The notes: generated by a model from the letters alone, not told the origin. A DNA stretch of 64,000 bases from Streptomyces finlayi (GCF_014216315.1 NZ_CP045702.1:5332001-5396000); one strand, 5' to 3'. Numbered from the stretch's first letter, positions 8,972 through 17,502 are shown. A program made the numbers and translations.

Positions 8972-10354
8972 TCACCGGTACTCCGAGAGCCTGCGGTTGA
9001 CCCCGACGACGGCCGCCGCCGCGCCCAGCAGGCCCAGCGCCCCGGCACCTATGGGAAGCCCGCCCAGCGCCCCGCGCCCGTCCTTGGCGGCGTCGGTGAA
9101 CTCGCCCTGCTCGTACGCGAGCGCCTTGCGCAGCGCCGCGTCCACCTGCTCGAAGGACGTGCCCGTGGATTCCTCCGGGCCGATGATCTGCTTCAGCGCA
9201 CCGTCGTAGTCGCCCTGGTCGTCGGTCGTGCGGGCCTTGCGGTGGCGTTCCTGCCACTCGGTCACGTTCTTGATGGCATCGACCACCGGCCCGCTCCCCT
9301 GGGTGCCTTCGGCGAGCTTCTCGGCGCTCTTCAGCTGTGCACCGAGAGCCTTCATGCCCGTGGTGTAGTCGGTCTCGTACTTGTCGTTCCTGCCGTCCGC
9401 GGTCAGCACCGCGCCACGGGCCACCAGCGTGAGGTTCTCGTTGGCTCGTGCCTTCAGCGAATTGATCCGCGCGTTGTTGAGGACATCGAGTGACTCCTGC
9501 CCGTGAACCATCGCCGCACGCAGTTCGGCTCGCGCCACCGTGTGTCCCACGGCCAGCCAGAGCAGCACGACGGTGGACGCGGCGGTCGCCGCGAGCAGCC
9601 CGTGGTTCAAGACCCGGTTCGTCCTGCGGTAGTTGCGGAGCTGCGTCCACACCAGCGCGGCCAGCACCACCAGTCCGGCGCCGAGCGAGAGGTACGGCCA
9701 CTGCCGGGCATCGGCCGAGTCCTCGCCGAGCCGGCCCGTCTCCGCCTTGTACAGCCGCTCCGCCGCGGGCAGCAGCTCGTACGTCATCTTCTGGTTGGCG
9801 TACCGGAGATAGGCGCCGCCGAGCGGCAGCCCCTGTCGGTTGTTCGCACGGGCCCGCTCGATCAGGCCCGTGTACACGGGCAGCATCTCGGCGAGGGTGG
9901 TGATCTCCCGGCCGGACGAGGACGAGGCGTCCGTGCTCGCGGCCGCCCTCACGAGCAGCCGGGAGGCCTCACCGATGTCCTTCTCGTACTGCTCGTGCAC
10001 GTCCCTGGGCTCCTGCGCACCCGCCAGGAAGCCGCTGGCAGCCATCGTGTCCGCGTCGGCGAGCGAGCGGTAGATACGCGCCGCGTCCGCGCTCAGCGGC
10101 TGGCTCCGGTTCACCACGTCGTCGGCGGCGCCGGACCTGGCGGAGATCTCCAGAGCCGTCACGGCCCCGAACGTCACCACCAGCAGGGCCAGTACGGCCC
10201 CGATGATCTGCAGGCGGCCGGGCTCGGTCGTCGCCACGGCCCGCAGCCGCTCGGCCGGCCCGGACCAGGCGCCCCGGCGCTGCGCGGGCACGGACGTGGC
10301 CGGGCGCGCGGGCGCGCGCTCCCGTGGCGAGCCGCCGTTCGGCGGGTATGTCAC
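8972..10354 (-). CDS. glnX: GlnX-like four-helix membrane sensor
   Basis: The product has 460 residues. Four hydrophobic segments are visible: about 45-67, then a pair near 225-275 (LSLGAGLVVLAALVW and AATAASTVVLLWLAV), and one at the C-terminus (about 432-453). Two long hydrophilic helical regions between them would face outside. This matches the tetra-spanning GlnX of mycobacteria, which couples GlnH ligand binding to PknG. The start is GTG 10354, with GGGGGAGG 4 nt upstream; the frame is open further upstream but without another ribosome site. It is the first gene of the seven-gene operon, so the operon promoter should lie in 10355-10560. Confidence 0.85.
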   Translation of the reverse strand: MTYPPNGGSPRERAPARPATSVPAQRRGAWSGPAERLRAVATTEPGRLQIIGAVLALLVVTFGAVTALEISARSGAADDVVNRSQPLSADAARIYRSLADADTMAASGFLAGAQEPRDVHEQYEKDIGEASRLLVRAAASTDASSSSGREITTLAEMLPVYTGLIERARANNRQGLPLGGAYLRYANQKMTYELLPAAERLYKAETGRLGEDSADARQWPYLSLGAGLVVLAALVWTQLRNYRRTNRVLNHGLLAATAASTVVLLWLAVGHTVARAELRAAMVHGQESLDVLNNARINSLKARANENLTLVARGAVLTADGRNDKYETDYTTGMKALGAQLKSAEKLAEGTQGSGPVVDAIKNVTEWQERHRKARTTDDQGDYDGALKQIIGPEESTGTSFEQVDAALRKALAYEQGEFTDAAKDGRGALGGLPIGAGALGLLGAAAAVVGVNRRLSEYR

Positions 10355-10533
10355 TTGACCTCCCCCTCGGTCACTGACTGCGGCACGGCCCCCCGGCCGC
10401 GCGGGGGACTGGTACCCGGCCAGCAGTATGGCCGAGGGACCGACATCCACACCAGGAACGCCCGGATCTCGTCGAAACGTCCGCCCCGAAGCCGTCGGCC
10501 TCCCCACTCCATGAACACGTACGGGACGGGTGA

Positions 10534-10550
10534 TCGGTTCCCGGAACCGA
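10534..10550. promoter_or_regulatory. Perfect inverted repeat upstream of the glnX operon
   Basis: TCGGTTC-CCG-GAACCGA is a perfect 7-bp inverted repeat about 180 nt before the glnX start. It lies between the csnK terminator and glnX, so it could be an operator for the PknG operon; the binding protein is unknown. Confidence 0.35.
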
Positions 10551-10560
10551 CAAACCGGGC

Positions 10561-10582
10561 CCGTCCGGCGGGAGCGCCGGAC
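10561..10582 (-). terminator. Terminator of the csn operon
   Basis: A 9-bp perfect stem (CGTCCGGCG / CGCCGGACG) with a GGAG loop lies 13 nt beyond the csnK stop. There is no strong U tract, as is usual in high-GC actinobacteria. Confidence 0.6.
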
Positions 10583-10595
10583 GAGCTCGGAAGGG

Positions 10596-11564
10596 TCACG
10601 CGTACTGTGCGCGCAGCCTGCTGTGCACCGCGGGCGCCGCCCCCGTGTGGTCCAGACCCAGCAGCCCCGCCCCGAGCACGGGCGGCTGTGCCACCACCCG
10701 GATCGTGGCCTCTGGGGCGCGGGCCGCGAGGAGTTCCGCGATCCGCTCGTCCAGTTGCGGATGGCCGGCCGTCAGCACGCTGCCGCCCAGCAGGACAAAT
10801 ACCTCCTCGTCCAGTAGGTCCAGGCGGGTCAGCGCCACCGAGGCCATGGCGACGACCTCGTCCGCCAGCCGGTCCACCACGGCACGGGCCACCGGGTCGC
10901 CGGCCGCGCTCGTGGCGAACAGGACCGGCGTCAGCTCGTGGCGCGCGGTGGGGGGGATGCGTCCCCGGTGCAGCGCCTCGATGAGTTCGTACATCGAGGC
11001 GAGGCCGAAGTGCCCCGGCAGCGTGCGCGCCAGCTCGGTCGCCTCGCCCCGGCCGTCCTCCGCCCGCGCCGCGAACCACAGGGCCTCCTCGGCGAGCCCG
11101 GAGCCGCCGCCCCAGTCACCGGAGATCCGGCCGATCGCGGGGAAGCGGGCGGTCCGCCCGTCCGGCACCATGCCGACGCAGTTGATCCCCGCGCCGCAGA
11201 CGACGGCCACCCCGCGCGGCTCGTCCACCCCGGCACGCAGTATCGCGAAGGTGTCGTTGCGCACCTCGACCGTGGGCGCCCACTTCCGGTCGAGGAGAGC
11301 CTCCGTCAGCTCGGCTTCCTCGACCGGGAGGTCGGCGTTGGCCAGACACGCCGACACGTGCCCCCGGGAGCCGATGCTCCCGCCGCACGCGGCCAGCGCC
11401 CGGTTCAGGATCGCCCCCAGCACGTCCAGTGCCGCGTCGATGCCTACGGAGGGCGGCTGGAAGCCACCGCCGCGGGCCGTGGACAGGACCGTGCCGTCCG
11501 CCCCGATCAGAGCGACGTCGGTCTTGCTGTTGCCCGCGTCGATGGCGACGACCGAGACGTTCAC
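10596..11564 (-). CDS. csnK: CsnK: BadF/N-acetylglucosamine-kinase-type sugar kinase
   Basis: The product has 322 residues. It has the ASKHA fold: phosphate-1 motif DAGNSKTDV at the N-terminus, adenosine/phosphate-2 region VVCGAGINCVGM, the GGGSGLAEEAL segment, and a C-terminal VFVLLGGSV. It should phosphorylate glucosamine or its oligomers after ABC import. The GTG start at 11564 overlaps the csnH stop as GTGA, so the two are translationally coupled. It is the last gene of the operon. In S. coelicolor the equivalent operon (csnR-K) is described for uptake of chitosan-derived glucosamine oligosaccharides; the substrate here is inferred from that. Confidence 0.85.
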   Translation of the reverse strand: MNVSVVAIDAGNSKTDVALIGADGTVLSTARGGGFQPPSVGIDAALDVLGAILNRALAACGGSIGSRGHVSACLANADLPVEEAELTEALLDRKWAPTVEVRNDTFAILRAGVDEPRGVAVVCGAGINCVGMVPDGRTARFPAIGRISGDWGGGSGLAEEALWFAARAEDGRGEATELARTLPGHFGLASMYELIEALHRGRIPPTARHELTPVLFATSAAGDPVARAVVDRLADEVVAMASVALTRLDLLDEEVFVLLGGSVLTAGHPQLDERIAELLAARAPEATIRVVAQPPVLGAGLLGLDHTGAAPAVHSRLRAQYA

Positions 11565-12826
11565 GCCCACGCGAGGTGCTCCCGGTTGTGGGCGATCAGC
11601 CGGTCGGTGAGACCTTCGGCGTGCTCGTACTGACCGATCAGCGGGTGCGAGAGCAGCGCCTTGAACACCCGCTCGCGGCCGCCACGCAGCGCGGCGTCCA
11701 GGGCGAGGTCCTCGTACGCCGTCACGTTGGCGATCAGACCGGCGTACAGGGGGTCCAGACGGGGAACGGGGAGCGGAGCCGCTCCCGATCCGTCTACCCG
11801 GGCCTGCACCTCGATCACGGCGTCGTCCGGCAGGAACGGGAGCGTTCCCCTGTTGTACGTGTTGACCACCTGCACCGCGGAGCCGCCCCCGCAGAGGAGG
11901 GAGGCCGCGAGGTCCACGGCCGCCTCGGAGTAGAAGGCGCCCCCGCGCTTGCCGAGCAGCGCGGGCTTCTCGTCCAGCGCCGGGTTCCCGTACAGCGCGA
12001 GGAGTTCCTTCTCCATCGCGGCGACCTCGGCGGCCCGGGACGGCTTCGTGCCGAGCTCCCGTACGACCTCGTCGTGCGCGTAGAAGTACCGCAGGTAGTA
12101 GGAGGGGACGACCCCGAGCCGGTCGACGAGCTCCCGGGGCATCCGCAGGTCCTCGGCGATGGCGCCACCGTGCTCCGCCAACAGCTTCGGCAGCAGGTTC
12201 TCGCCTTCGGGGCCGCCGAGGCGTACCCCGAGTTCCCAGGTCAGGTGGTTCAGTCCGACGTGGTCGAGATGCACCTCGGCCGGGGTGACGTCGAGCATGC
12301 GGGCGAACCTGCGCTGGAAGCCGATCGCTACGTTGCACAGGCCGACGGCCTTGTGCCCGGCCTGGAGCAGGGCCCGGGTGACGATGCCGACCGGGTTGGT
12401 GAAGTCGATGATCCAGGCGTTCGGGTTGGTGCGGCGGACCCGGTCGGCGATGTCCAGGACGACCGGGACGGTACGCAGTGCCTTGGCGAGGCCGCCGGCC
12501 CCGGTGGTCTCCTGGCCGACGCAGCCGCACTCCAGCGGCCACGTCTCGTCCTGGTTGCGGGCGGCCTGCCCGCCGACCCGGAGCTGGAGCAGGACGGCGT
12601 CGGCGTCCGCGACACCGGCGTCCAGATCGGATGTGGTGGTGATCTTTCCGGGATGGCCCTGCCTGGCGAAGATCCGCCGGGCCAGGCCGCCGATGAGTTC
12701 GAGGCGGTCGGCCGCCGGGTCGATGAGCACGAGCTCCTCGACCGGCAGGGTGTCCCGCAGACGGGCGAAACCGTCGATCAGTTCAGGGGTGTAGGTGGAC
12801 CCGCCACCCACTACTGCGAGCTTCAT
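11561..12826 (-). CDS. csnH: CsnH: family 4 glycoside hydrolase (6-phospho-beta-glycosidase type)
   Basis: The product has 421 residues, normal for GH4. The NAD-binding Rossmann start KLAVVGGGSTYTPEL, LIDPAADR, the GH4 metal site CNVAIG, and HLDHVGLNHLTW are all visible. GH4 enzymes use NAD and a divalent metal in a redox-assisted hydrolysis. With the co-transcribed kinase it probably cleaves phosphorylated glucosamine oligomers brought in by CsnEFG. Start ATG 12826 has AAGGAG 8 nt upstream, and that ribosome site directly abuts the end of the miniature IS-like element at 12841. It overlaps csnK by 4 nt. Confidence 0.88.
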   Translation of the reverse strand: MKLAVVGGGSTYTPELIDGFARLRDTLPVEELVLIDPAADRLELIGGLARRIFARQGHPGKITTTSDLDAGVADADAVLLQLRVGGQAARNQDETWPLECGCVGQETTGAGGLAKALRTVPVVLDIADRVRRTNPNAWIIDFTNPVGIVTRALLQAGHKAVGLCNVAIGFQRRFARMLDVTPAEVHLDHVGLNHLTWELGVRLGGPEGENLLPKLLAEHGGAIAEDLRMPRELVDRLGVVPSYYLRYFYAHDEVVRELGTKPSRAAEVAAMEKELLALYGNPALDEKPALLGKRGGAFYSEAAVDLAASLLCGGGSAVQVVNTYNRGTLPFLPDDAVIEVQARVDGSGAAPLPVPRLDPLYAGLIANVTAYEDLALDAALRGGRERVFKALLSHPLIGQYEHAEGLTDRLIAHNREHLAWA

Positions 12827-12840
12827 CCGGAACTCCTTGC

Positions 12841-12990
12841 GTGGATACTGCGTGCTTTGACGCGGGGAGGAAACGCATCCTTGATCCGGAGCTGCGGGAG
12901 CCTTCCCGGACGGGGCAACCTGCCGCGAAGCAGGAAACCCTCACTGTGAAGTGAGGAATTCCCCTTGTTCATGAGGGGGAGGATTAGTCA
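12841..12990 (+). mobile_element. Miniature IS200/IS605-like element inserted in the csn operon
   Basis: This 150-bp gap between csnG and csnH carries both ends of the TnpB element found at 47199-48570 and no gene. Left end: GTGGATAC, a small hairpin around TGCTTTG, then GGGGAGGAAAC, matching 47199-47231. Right end: CGAAGCAG, AAACCC, a hairpin (CTCACT-GTGA-AGTGAG), GGAAT, a second hairpin with loop TTCA, and GAGGGGGAGGAT, matching 48510-48567. The hairpin stems differ in sequence between the two copies but still pair. It lies opposite to the operon. The right end reaches the TGA stop of csnG (12990-12988). It could only be mobilised in trans. Confidence 0.75.
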
Positions 12991-13905
12991 GCCCTTTACT
13001 CCGGTCAGTGTGACGCCCTCGACGAATGCCTTCTGGGCAAAGAAGAAGACGAGGATCACGGGAGCCATGACCAGGACGGTCGCGGCCATGGTCAGATTCC
13101 AGTCGGTGTGGTGCGCGCCCTTGAAGGACTCCAGGCCGTAACTGAGGGTCCAGGCGGCCGGGTTCTCGGAGGCGTAGATCTGTGGGCCGAAGTAGTCGTT
13201 CCAGGCGGCGAAGAACTGGAACAGGGCGATCGCCGCGATGCCCGGCTTGGCCATCGGGATCACCACCCTGACGAGGGTGCGGAATTCGCCGCAGCCGTCG
13301 ACCTTCGCCGCGTCCAGGTACTCGTCCGGAATGGTCAGCAGGAACTGCCGCAAAAGGAAGATGGAGAACGCGTCCCCGAACGCCATCGGGATGATCAGCG
13401 GCCAGAGCGTGCCGGACAGGTCCATCTGCTTCGCCCAGAACAGGTACATCGGGATGATGACGACCTGGGGCGGCAGCATCATCATCGAGATGACGAGCAT
13501 CAGCGACAGCTTGCGCCCGCGGAAGCGGAACTTGGCCAGCGCGTACGCCACGGGCACGGACGACAGCACGGTCAGGACCGTGCCCAGACCCGCGTACAGC
13601 AGGGTGTTGCGCCACCAGGTCAGGAAACCGGGGGTGTTGAAGACCTTCCGGTAGTTGTCCCACTCCCAGGTGTTCGGGGTGAGATCCCGGGTCAGCGCCT
13701 GCTGGTCGCTCATCAGTGAGGTCAGCAGGACGAAGACGAACGGCAGCACGAAGAAGAGCGCGGCGGCGATGCCCAGCGAGTGGACGGCGATCCAGTGCAG
13801 CAGCGCCTTGCGGCGTGCGGTGCGCTCGGCGGGGGTGCGCTCGGCGGGGGTGCGTGCGCCCGGCGTCGTCGCGGTGGCGGGCTTGTCGAGGAGTCGCGTG
13901 GTCAT
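12988..13905 (-). CDS. csnG: CsnG: sugar ABC transporter permease (MalG type)
   Basis: The product has 305 residues with six hydrophobic segments after an Ala/Thr/Pro-rich cytoplasmic N-terminus that contains a short Arg-Thr-Pro-Ala-Glu duplication. The EAA loop for the ATPase is EYLDAAKVDGCGEFRTLVRVVIPMAKPG. No ATPase gene is in the operon, as usual for Streptomyces CUT1 systems, which share MsiK. ATG 13905 is 3 nt past the csnF stop. The stop codon coincides with the right edge of the miniature IS-like element, so the last codon may have been shaped by that insertion. Confidence 0.9.
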   Translation of the reverse strand: MTTRLLDKPATATTPGARTPAERTPAERTARRKALLHWIAVHSLGIAAALFFVLPFVFVLLTSLMSDQQALTRDLTPNTWEWDNYRKVFNTPGFLTWWRNTLLYAGLGTVLTVLSSVPVAYALAKFRFRGRKLSLMLVISMMMLPPQVVIIPMYLFWAKQMDLSGTLWPLIIPMAFGDAFSIFLLRQFLLTIPDEYLDAAKVDGCGEFRTLVRVVIPMAKPGIAAIALFQFFAAWNDYFGPQIYASENPAAWTLSYGLESFKGAHHTDWNLTMAATVLVMAPVILVFFFAQKAFVEGVTLTGVKG

Positions 13906-13908
13906 GGC

Positions 13909-14850
13909 TCAGTCACCTGCCTGGATCAGGTTGTTGCGGCCCCGCATCAGAAGCGCGGTGAACGCCATGGCCAGGGCGAACAGGACGAGGGCGACGACAC
14001 AGGCGGAGCCGTAGTCGAAGCGCTGGAAGCCGAGGTTGTAGACGAGCTGGGGCAGGGTCAGTGTCGACTTGTCGGGATAGCCGGGCTCGAACTGCTGCCC
14101 GGAGCCGCCGATGACGCCCGAGGCGACCTTTCCCGCGACCAGGGGCTGGGTGTAGTACTGCATCGCCTGGATCACCCCGGTGACCACGGCGAACAGCACG
14201 ATCGGCGAGATGTTCGGCAGAGTCACGAAGCGGAACCGCTGCCAGGCGGAAGCACCGTCCAGCTCGGCGGCCTCGTACTGCTCCTTGGGCACGTCGAGCA
14301 GCGCGGCCATGAAGATGACCATCAGGTCGCCGATGCCCCACACCGCGAGCATGGTGAGCGCCGGCTTCGACCAGCTCGCGTCGTTGAACCAGCCGGGCGT
14401 CGGCAGCCCCAGATCGCCGAGGATGGCGTTGACCGGTCCCGTTCCCGGGTTGAGGAGGAAGACGAACGCGAGGGTCGCGGCGACCGGCGGTGCCAGATAC
14501 GGCAGATAGAACAGGGTGCGAAAGACCCCCGTACCCGTCTTGATCTTCGTGATCAGCATCCCGACGCCGATGCCGAACACGACCCGGCAGCTGACCATGA
14601 CGAGGACCAGCCAGAGCGTGTTGCGCAGCGAGGGCCAGAACATCGGGTAGTCGTCGAAGACGTACGACCAGTTGGCCAGCCCGTTGAACTTCGGGGCCGC
14701 GAAGCCGTCGTAGGCCGTGAACGAGAAGTAGACGGCCGAGACCATCGGGTACGCGAAGAAGACCGTGAACCCGATCAGCCAGGGCGACATGAAGGCCGCC
14801 GTGCGCAGCGTCGCGCGCCTGCGCTTCGAGCGGAGCGTGTGCGTGGTCAT
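13909..14850 (-). CDS. csnF: CsnF: sugar ABC transporter permease (MalF type)
   Basis: The product has 313 residues with a basic N-terminus and six hydrophobic segments. The EAA loop EQYEAAELDGASAWQRFRFVTLPNISP contacts the ATPase. It pairs with CsnG to form the channel of a CUT1-family importer for glucosamine oligosaccharides (substrate inferred from the operon). It starts 6 nt after the csnE stop. Confidence 0.9.
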   Translation of the reverse strand: MTTHTLRSKRRRATLRTAAFMSPWLIGFTVFFAYPMVSAVYFSFTAYDGFAAPKFNGLANWSYVFDDYPMFWPSLRNTLWLVLVMVSCRVVFGIGVGMLITKIKTGTGVFRTLFYLPYLAPPVAATLAFVFLLNPGTGPVNAILGDLGLPTPGWFNDASWSKPALTMLAVWGIGDLMVIFMAALLDVPKEQYEAAELDGASAWQRFRFVTLPNISPIVLFAVVTGVIQAMQYYTQPLVAGKVASGVIGGSGQQFEPGYPDKSTLTLPQLVYNLGFQRFDYGSACVVALVLFALAMAFTALLMRGRNNLIQAGD

Positions 14851-14856
14851 CGGGGG

Positions 14857-16191
14857 CTACTTGGCCTTCGCGATGTCGGTGTCGATCTGCGCGGCGGTCT
14901 TCTCCAGACCCGCCTTGAGGTCCTTCACCGCACCCTTCTCGTACTGGAAGCCGAAGTCCTGGAGGGTCTGCTGGTACGTCGAGCCGTTGATGGCCCCGTC
15001 CGGGGTGCTGGACTCGGGGTGCTGGGCGATGTCGAGGAAGGTCTTGAAGCGCGGGTCGAACTTCAGGCCGGGGGACTTCAGCGCCTCGAAGGTGGACGGC
15101 ACGTTGCGGATCCCGTTCGCGAAGTCGACCACGGCCTGGGTGTCGCTCGTCATGAACTCGACCAGCTCCCAGGCGGCGTTCTGCTTGGTGCTGCCCGGGG
15201 CGATGCCCATGACCGTGCCGGAGAGGAAGCCCTTGCCGTAGCTGTCGCGCTCGTCGTCCGCGACGGGCATCGGCGCGACACCTATCTTGAACGGCACCTT
15301 GGCGTCGGTCGCCATGCCGAGCCGCCACTCGCCGTCCAGCTGCATGGCGACCTGGCCGGTGTGGAAGGGGTGCTTGGATCCCCACTCGTCACCGAAGGTG
15401 CCGCGGTACTTCTCCAGCTTCTGATATCCCCCGAGGTCCTCGACCAGCTTCTTCTGGTACGTGAACATCTCGGCGAACGCCGGGTCCTTGGCGATGTTGG
15501 ACTTGCCGTCCTCGTCGAAGTACGCGTGCTCCCACGAGGACAGGTAGTGGTCCGCGACCGTCTCGTAGCCGTGGAAGGTCGGCATGAAGCCGAGCTGCTC
15601 GTAGCTGTCGCCCTTCTCGACGGTGAGCTTCTTGGCGACCGAGGCCAGCTCGGACATGGTCTCCGGCGGCTCGGTGATGCCGGCCTTCTCGAAGGCGTCC
15701 TTGTTGTAGTAGAGGCCGTACGCGTCGGCGAGGAGGGGCAGCGCGCAGCGCTTGCCCTCGAACTGGGTGTAGTCCAGGAGCACCTTCGGGAAGGTCTTCT
15801 CCAGGTCCAGCTTCGACTTCTCGATGAACGGCTTCAGATCGGCGAACGCACCGGAGGAGCAGAACTTGCCGACGTTGGCGGTGGTGAACGAGGACACCAC
15901 GTCGGGGCCCTTCGAACCGCTCGCGCGCAGTGCCTGGTTGAGCTTGTCGTCGTTGATGTTGCCGACGACCTCGACCTTGATGTTCGGGTGGGCCTTCTCG
16001 AACCGGGCGATGTTGTCCGTCACCGCCTTGACCTCGGCGGGCGCGCTCCAGCCGTGCCAGAAGTTGATCGTCGTCCTGGCGTTCGGGTCGTCGGTCGCAC
16101 CCTGCTCGGCCTGGCCCGTGCAGGCGGTGGCGAGGACCGATATCGCGGCTACGGCGACAGCGGCGGTGGTGGTCGGTCGGCTTCTGCGCAT
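14857..16191 (-). CDS. csnE: CsnE: sugar-binding lipoprotein of the ABC importer
   Basis: The product has 444 residues. A signal peptide (about 1-24, MRRSRPTTT then hydrophobic) ends at a lipobox-like ATAC, giving Cys24 as the probable lipidated residue. The mature part is a type 1 solute-binding protein: TTINFWHGWS, then KAHPNIKVEVVGN, GPDVVSSFTTANVGKF, and LDGEWRLGMA. ATG 16191 is chosen because a GGGAG site lies 8 nt upstream and the signal peptide follows at once; the frame is open to 16341 without a site. It follows csnR by 61 nt, so the operon is probably read from the csnR promoter. Confidence 0.88.
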   Translation of the reverse strand: MRRSRPTTTAAVAVAAISVLATACTGQAEQGATDDPNARTTINFWHGWSAPAEVKAVTDNIARFEKAHPNIKVEVVGNINDDKLNQALRASGSKGPDVVSSFTTANVGKFCSSGAFADLKPFIEKSKLDLEKTFPKVLLDYTQFEGKRCALPLLADAYGLYYNKDAFEKAGITEPPETMSELASVAKKLTVEKGDSYEQLGFMPTFHGYETVADHYLSSWEHAYFDEDGKSNIAKDPAFAEMFTYQKKLVEDLGGYQKLEKYRGTFGDEWGSKHPFHTGQVAMQLDGEWRLGMATDAKVPFKIGVAPMPVADDERDSYGKGFLSGTVMGIAPGSTKQNAAWELVEFMTSDTQAVVDFANGIRNVPSTFEALKSPGLKFDPRFKTFLDIAQHPESSTPDGAINGSTYQQTLQDFGFQYEKGAVKDLKAGLEKTAAQIDTDIAKAK

Positions 16192-16252
16192 GACAGGACT
16201 CCCAGGGACGGGGGAAAGGCGATGGGGAGAGGAGAGGACTGGGGAACGCGGC

Positions 16253-17467
16253 TCAGCGAGAGGTGTCGAACACTTCGTCGCGGGTGTCGGCGAGGGCCCG
16301 TTCCAGGGCGCCCCGGAGGACGGGATGCCGGCTGATCTCACCGAGGACGAGACGGGGCCGGGACGCGGCGAGTTCGGCGAGTTCGGACTGGATCAGCGAA
16401 CGCAGCAGATCGCCGCCCGAGGAGACGAGCTCCCCGGAGAGCACGATCAGCTCCGGGTCGAGCACCGCGGTGACGGAGGCCAGACCGGTCGCCAGCCGCT
16501 GGGCGTACTGGCGCAGCAGTTCGGTGAGCGCCTCGTCGCTCTCGTACGCCTCGACCGCGCGGGCGAGCAGCCCCGCGGCGACCTCCGCGTACGGCTGGTG
16601 CGGCGTGTCGATGCCGAGGGCCGTGGCCATTCTCGGCACCGCCTGGGCGCCCGCCAGCTCCTGGAATCCGCCGCTGTTGACCTTCACGACCTTGCGTACG
16701 AGGGGCGTGCCCGGCACCGGCAGGAAGCCGACCTCACCCGCGCCGCCGGTCCAGCCGCGGTGCAGCCGCCCGTTGATCACCAGGGCGGCGCCGAGGCCCT
16801 CCTCGTTCCACAGCAGGACGAAGTCCTCGTGCCCGCGGGCCGCGCCGAGCCGCTGCTCGGCCACCGCGACCAGGTTCACGTCGTTCTCGTACTCGACGGG
16901 CATCGGCAGGAAGGCGGCCAGCTCCTCCAGCAGGGTGGGGGAGTGCCAGCCGGGCAGGTGCGAGGCGTACCGCAGCCGGCCCGTGCCCGGGTCGAAGGCG
17001 CCGGGGGTGCCGATGACGACGCGGTGGATGTCGGCGCGGGTCAGCCCGGCGTCCTTGACCGCGCCGTCCAGCGCGTCGGCCACCTGCCGGACGACACCCT
17101 CGGCGCGTCGGCCGGGCGTACGGAGCTCGTACTCGCCGACGGTCTCGCCGGTCACGTCGGCGACCGCGGCGACGATCCGCTCGGCGGTCACGTCGAGGCC
17201 GGCCACATGGGCGGCGCGGGCGTTGACGGCGTACAGCTGGGCACTGGGACCGGGGCGGCCCTCACTGGTGCCGGTGACCATGACGAGCCCCGCGGCCTCG
17301 AGGCGGGCCAGCAGCTGGGAGGCGGTCGGCTTGGAGAGGCCCGTCAGCTTCCCGATCCTCGTACGGGAGAGGGGGCCGTGCTCCAGGAGGAGATCGAGGG
17401 CGGCCCGGTCGTTCATGGCGCGCAGGACCCGCGGTGTGCCCGGAGTCCCCGGCGTGGTTCCCGCCAT
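16253..17467 (-). CDS. csnR: CsnR: ROK-family transcriptional repressor
   Basis: The product has 404 residues. It has an N-terminal winged helix (about 15-75: LLLEHGPLSRTRIGKLTGLSKPT) and a ROK sugar-binding/ATPase-like domain (VAGLDVTAERI, VVIGTPGAFDPGTG, LLWNEEGLGAALVINGRLH, GAGEVGFLPV). The usual ROK zinc-binding Cys motif is not apparent, consistent with regulators that lost kinase activity. ATG 17467 has AGGTGG 5 nt upstream; a GTG at 17476 is the alternative. A perfect inverted repeat sits 21 nt upstream, so it probably represses its own operon until glucosamine oligomers bind. Confidence 0.88.
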   Translation of the reverse strand: MAGTTPGTPGTPRVLRAMNDRAALDLLLEHGPLSRTRIGKLTGLSKPTASQLLARLEAAGLVMVTGTSEGRPGPSAQLYAVNARAAHVAGLDVTAERIVAAVADVTGETVGEYELRTPGRRAEGVVRQVADALDGAVKDAGLTRADIHRVVIGTPGAFDPGTGRLRYASHLPGWHSPTLLEELAAFLPMPVEYENDVNLVAVAEQRLGAARGHEDFVLLWNEEGLGAALVINGRLHRGWTGGAGEVGFLPVPGTPLVRKVVKVNSGGFQELAGAQAVPRMATALGIDTPHQPYAEVAAGLLARAVEAYESDEALTELLRQYAQRLATGLASVTAVLDPELIVLSGELVSSGGDLLRSLIQSELAELAASRPRLVLGEISRHPVLRGALERALADTRDEVFDTSR

Positions 17468-17487
17468 GATGTCCACCTGCCCTCTGT

Positions 17488-17502
17488 TAGGAAACTTTCC
17501 TA
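17488..17502. promoter_or_regulatory. CsnR operator
   Basis: TAGGAAA-C-TTTCCTA is a perfect 7-bp inverted repeat just upstream of csnR. It has the form of the ROK-family boxes reported for Streptomyces CsnR-type repressors. It overlaps the region where the csn operon promoter must lie, which fits autorepression. Confidence 0.75.
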
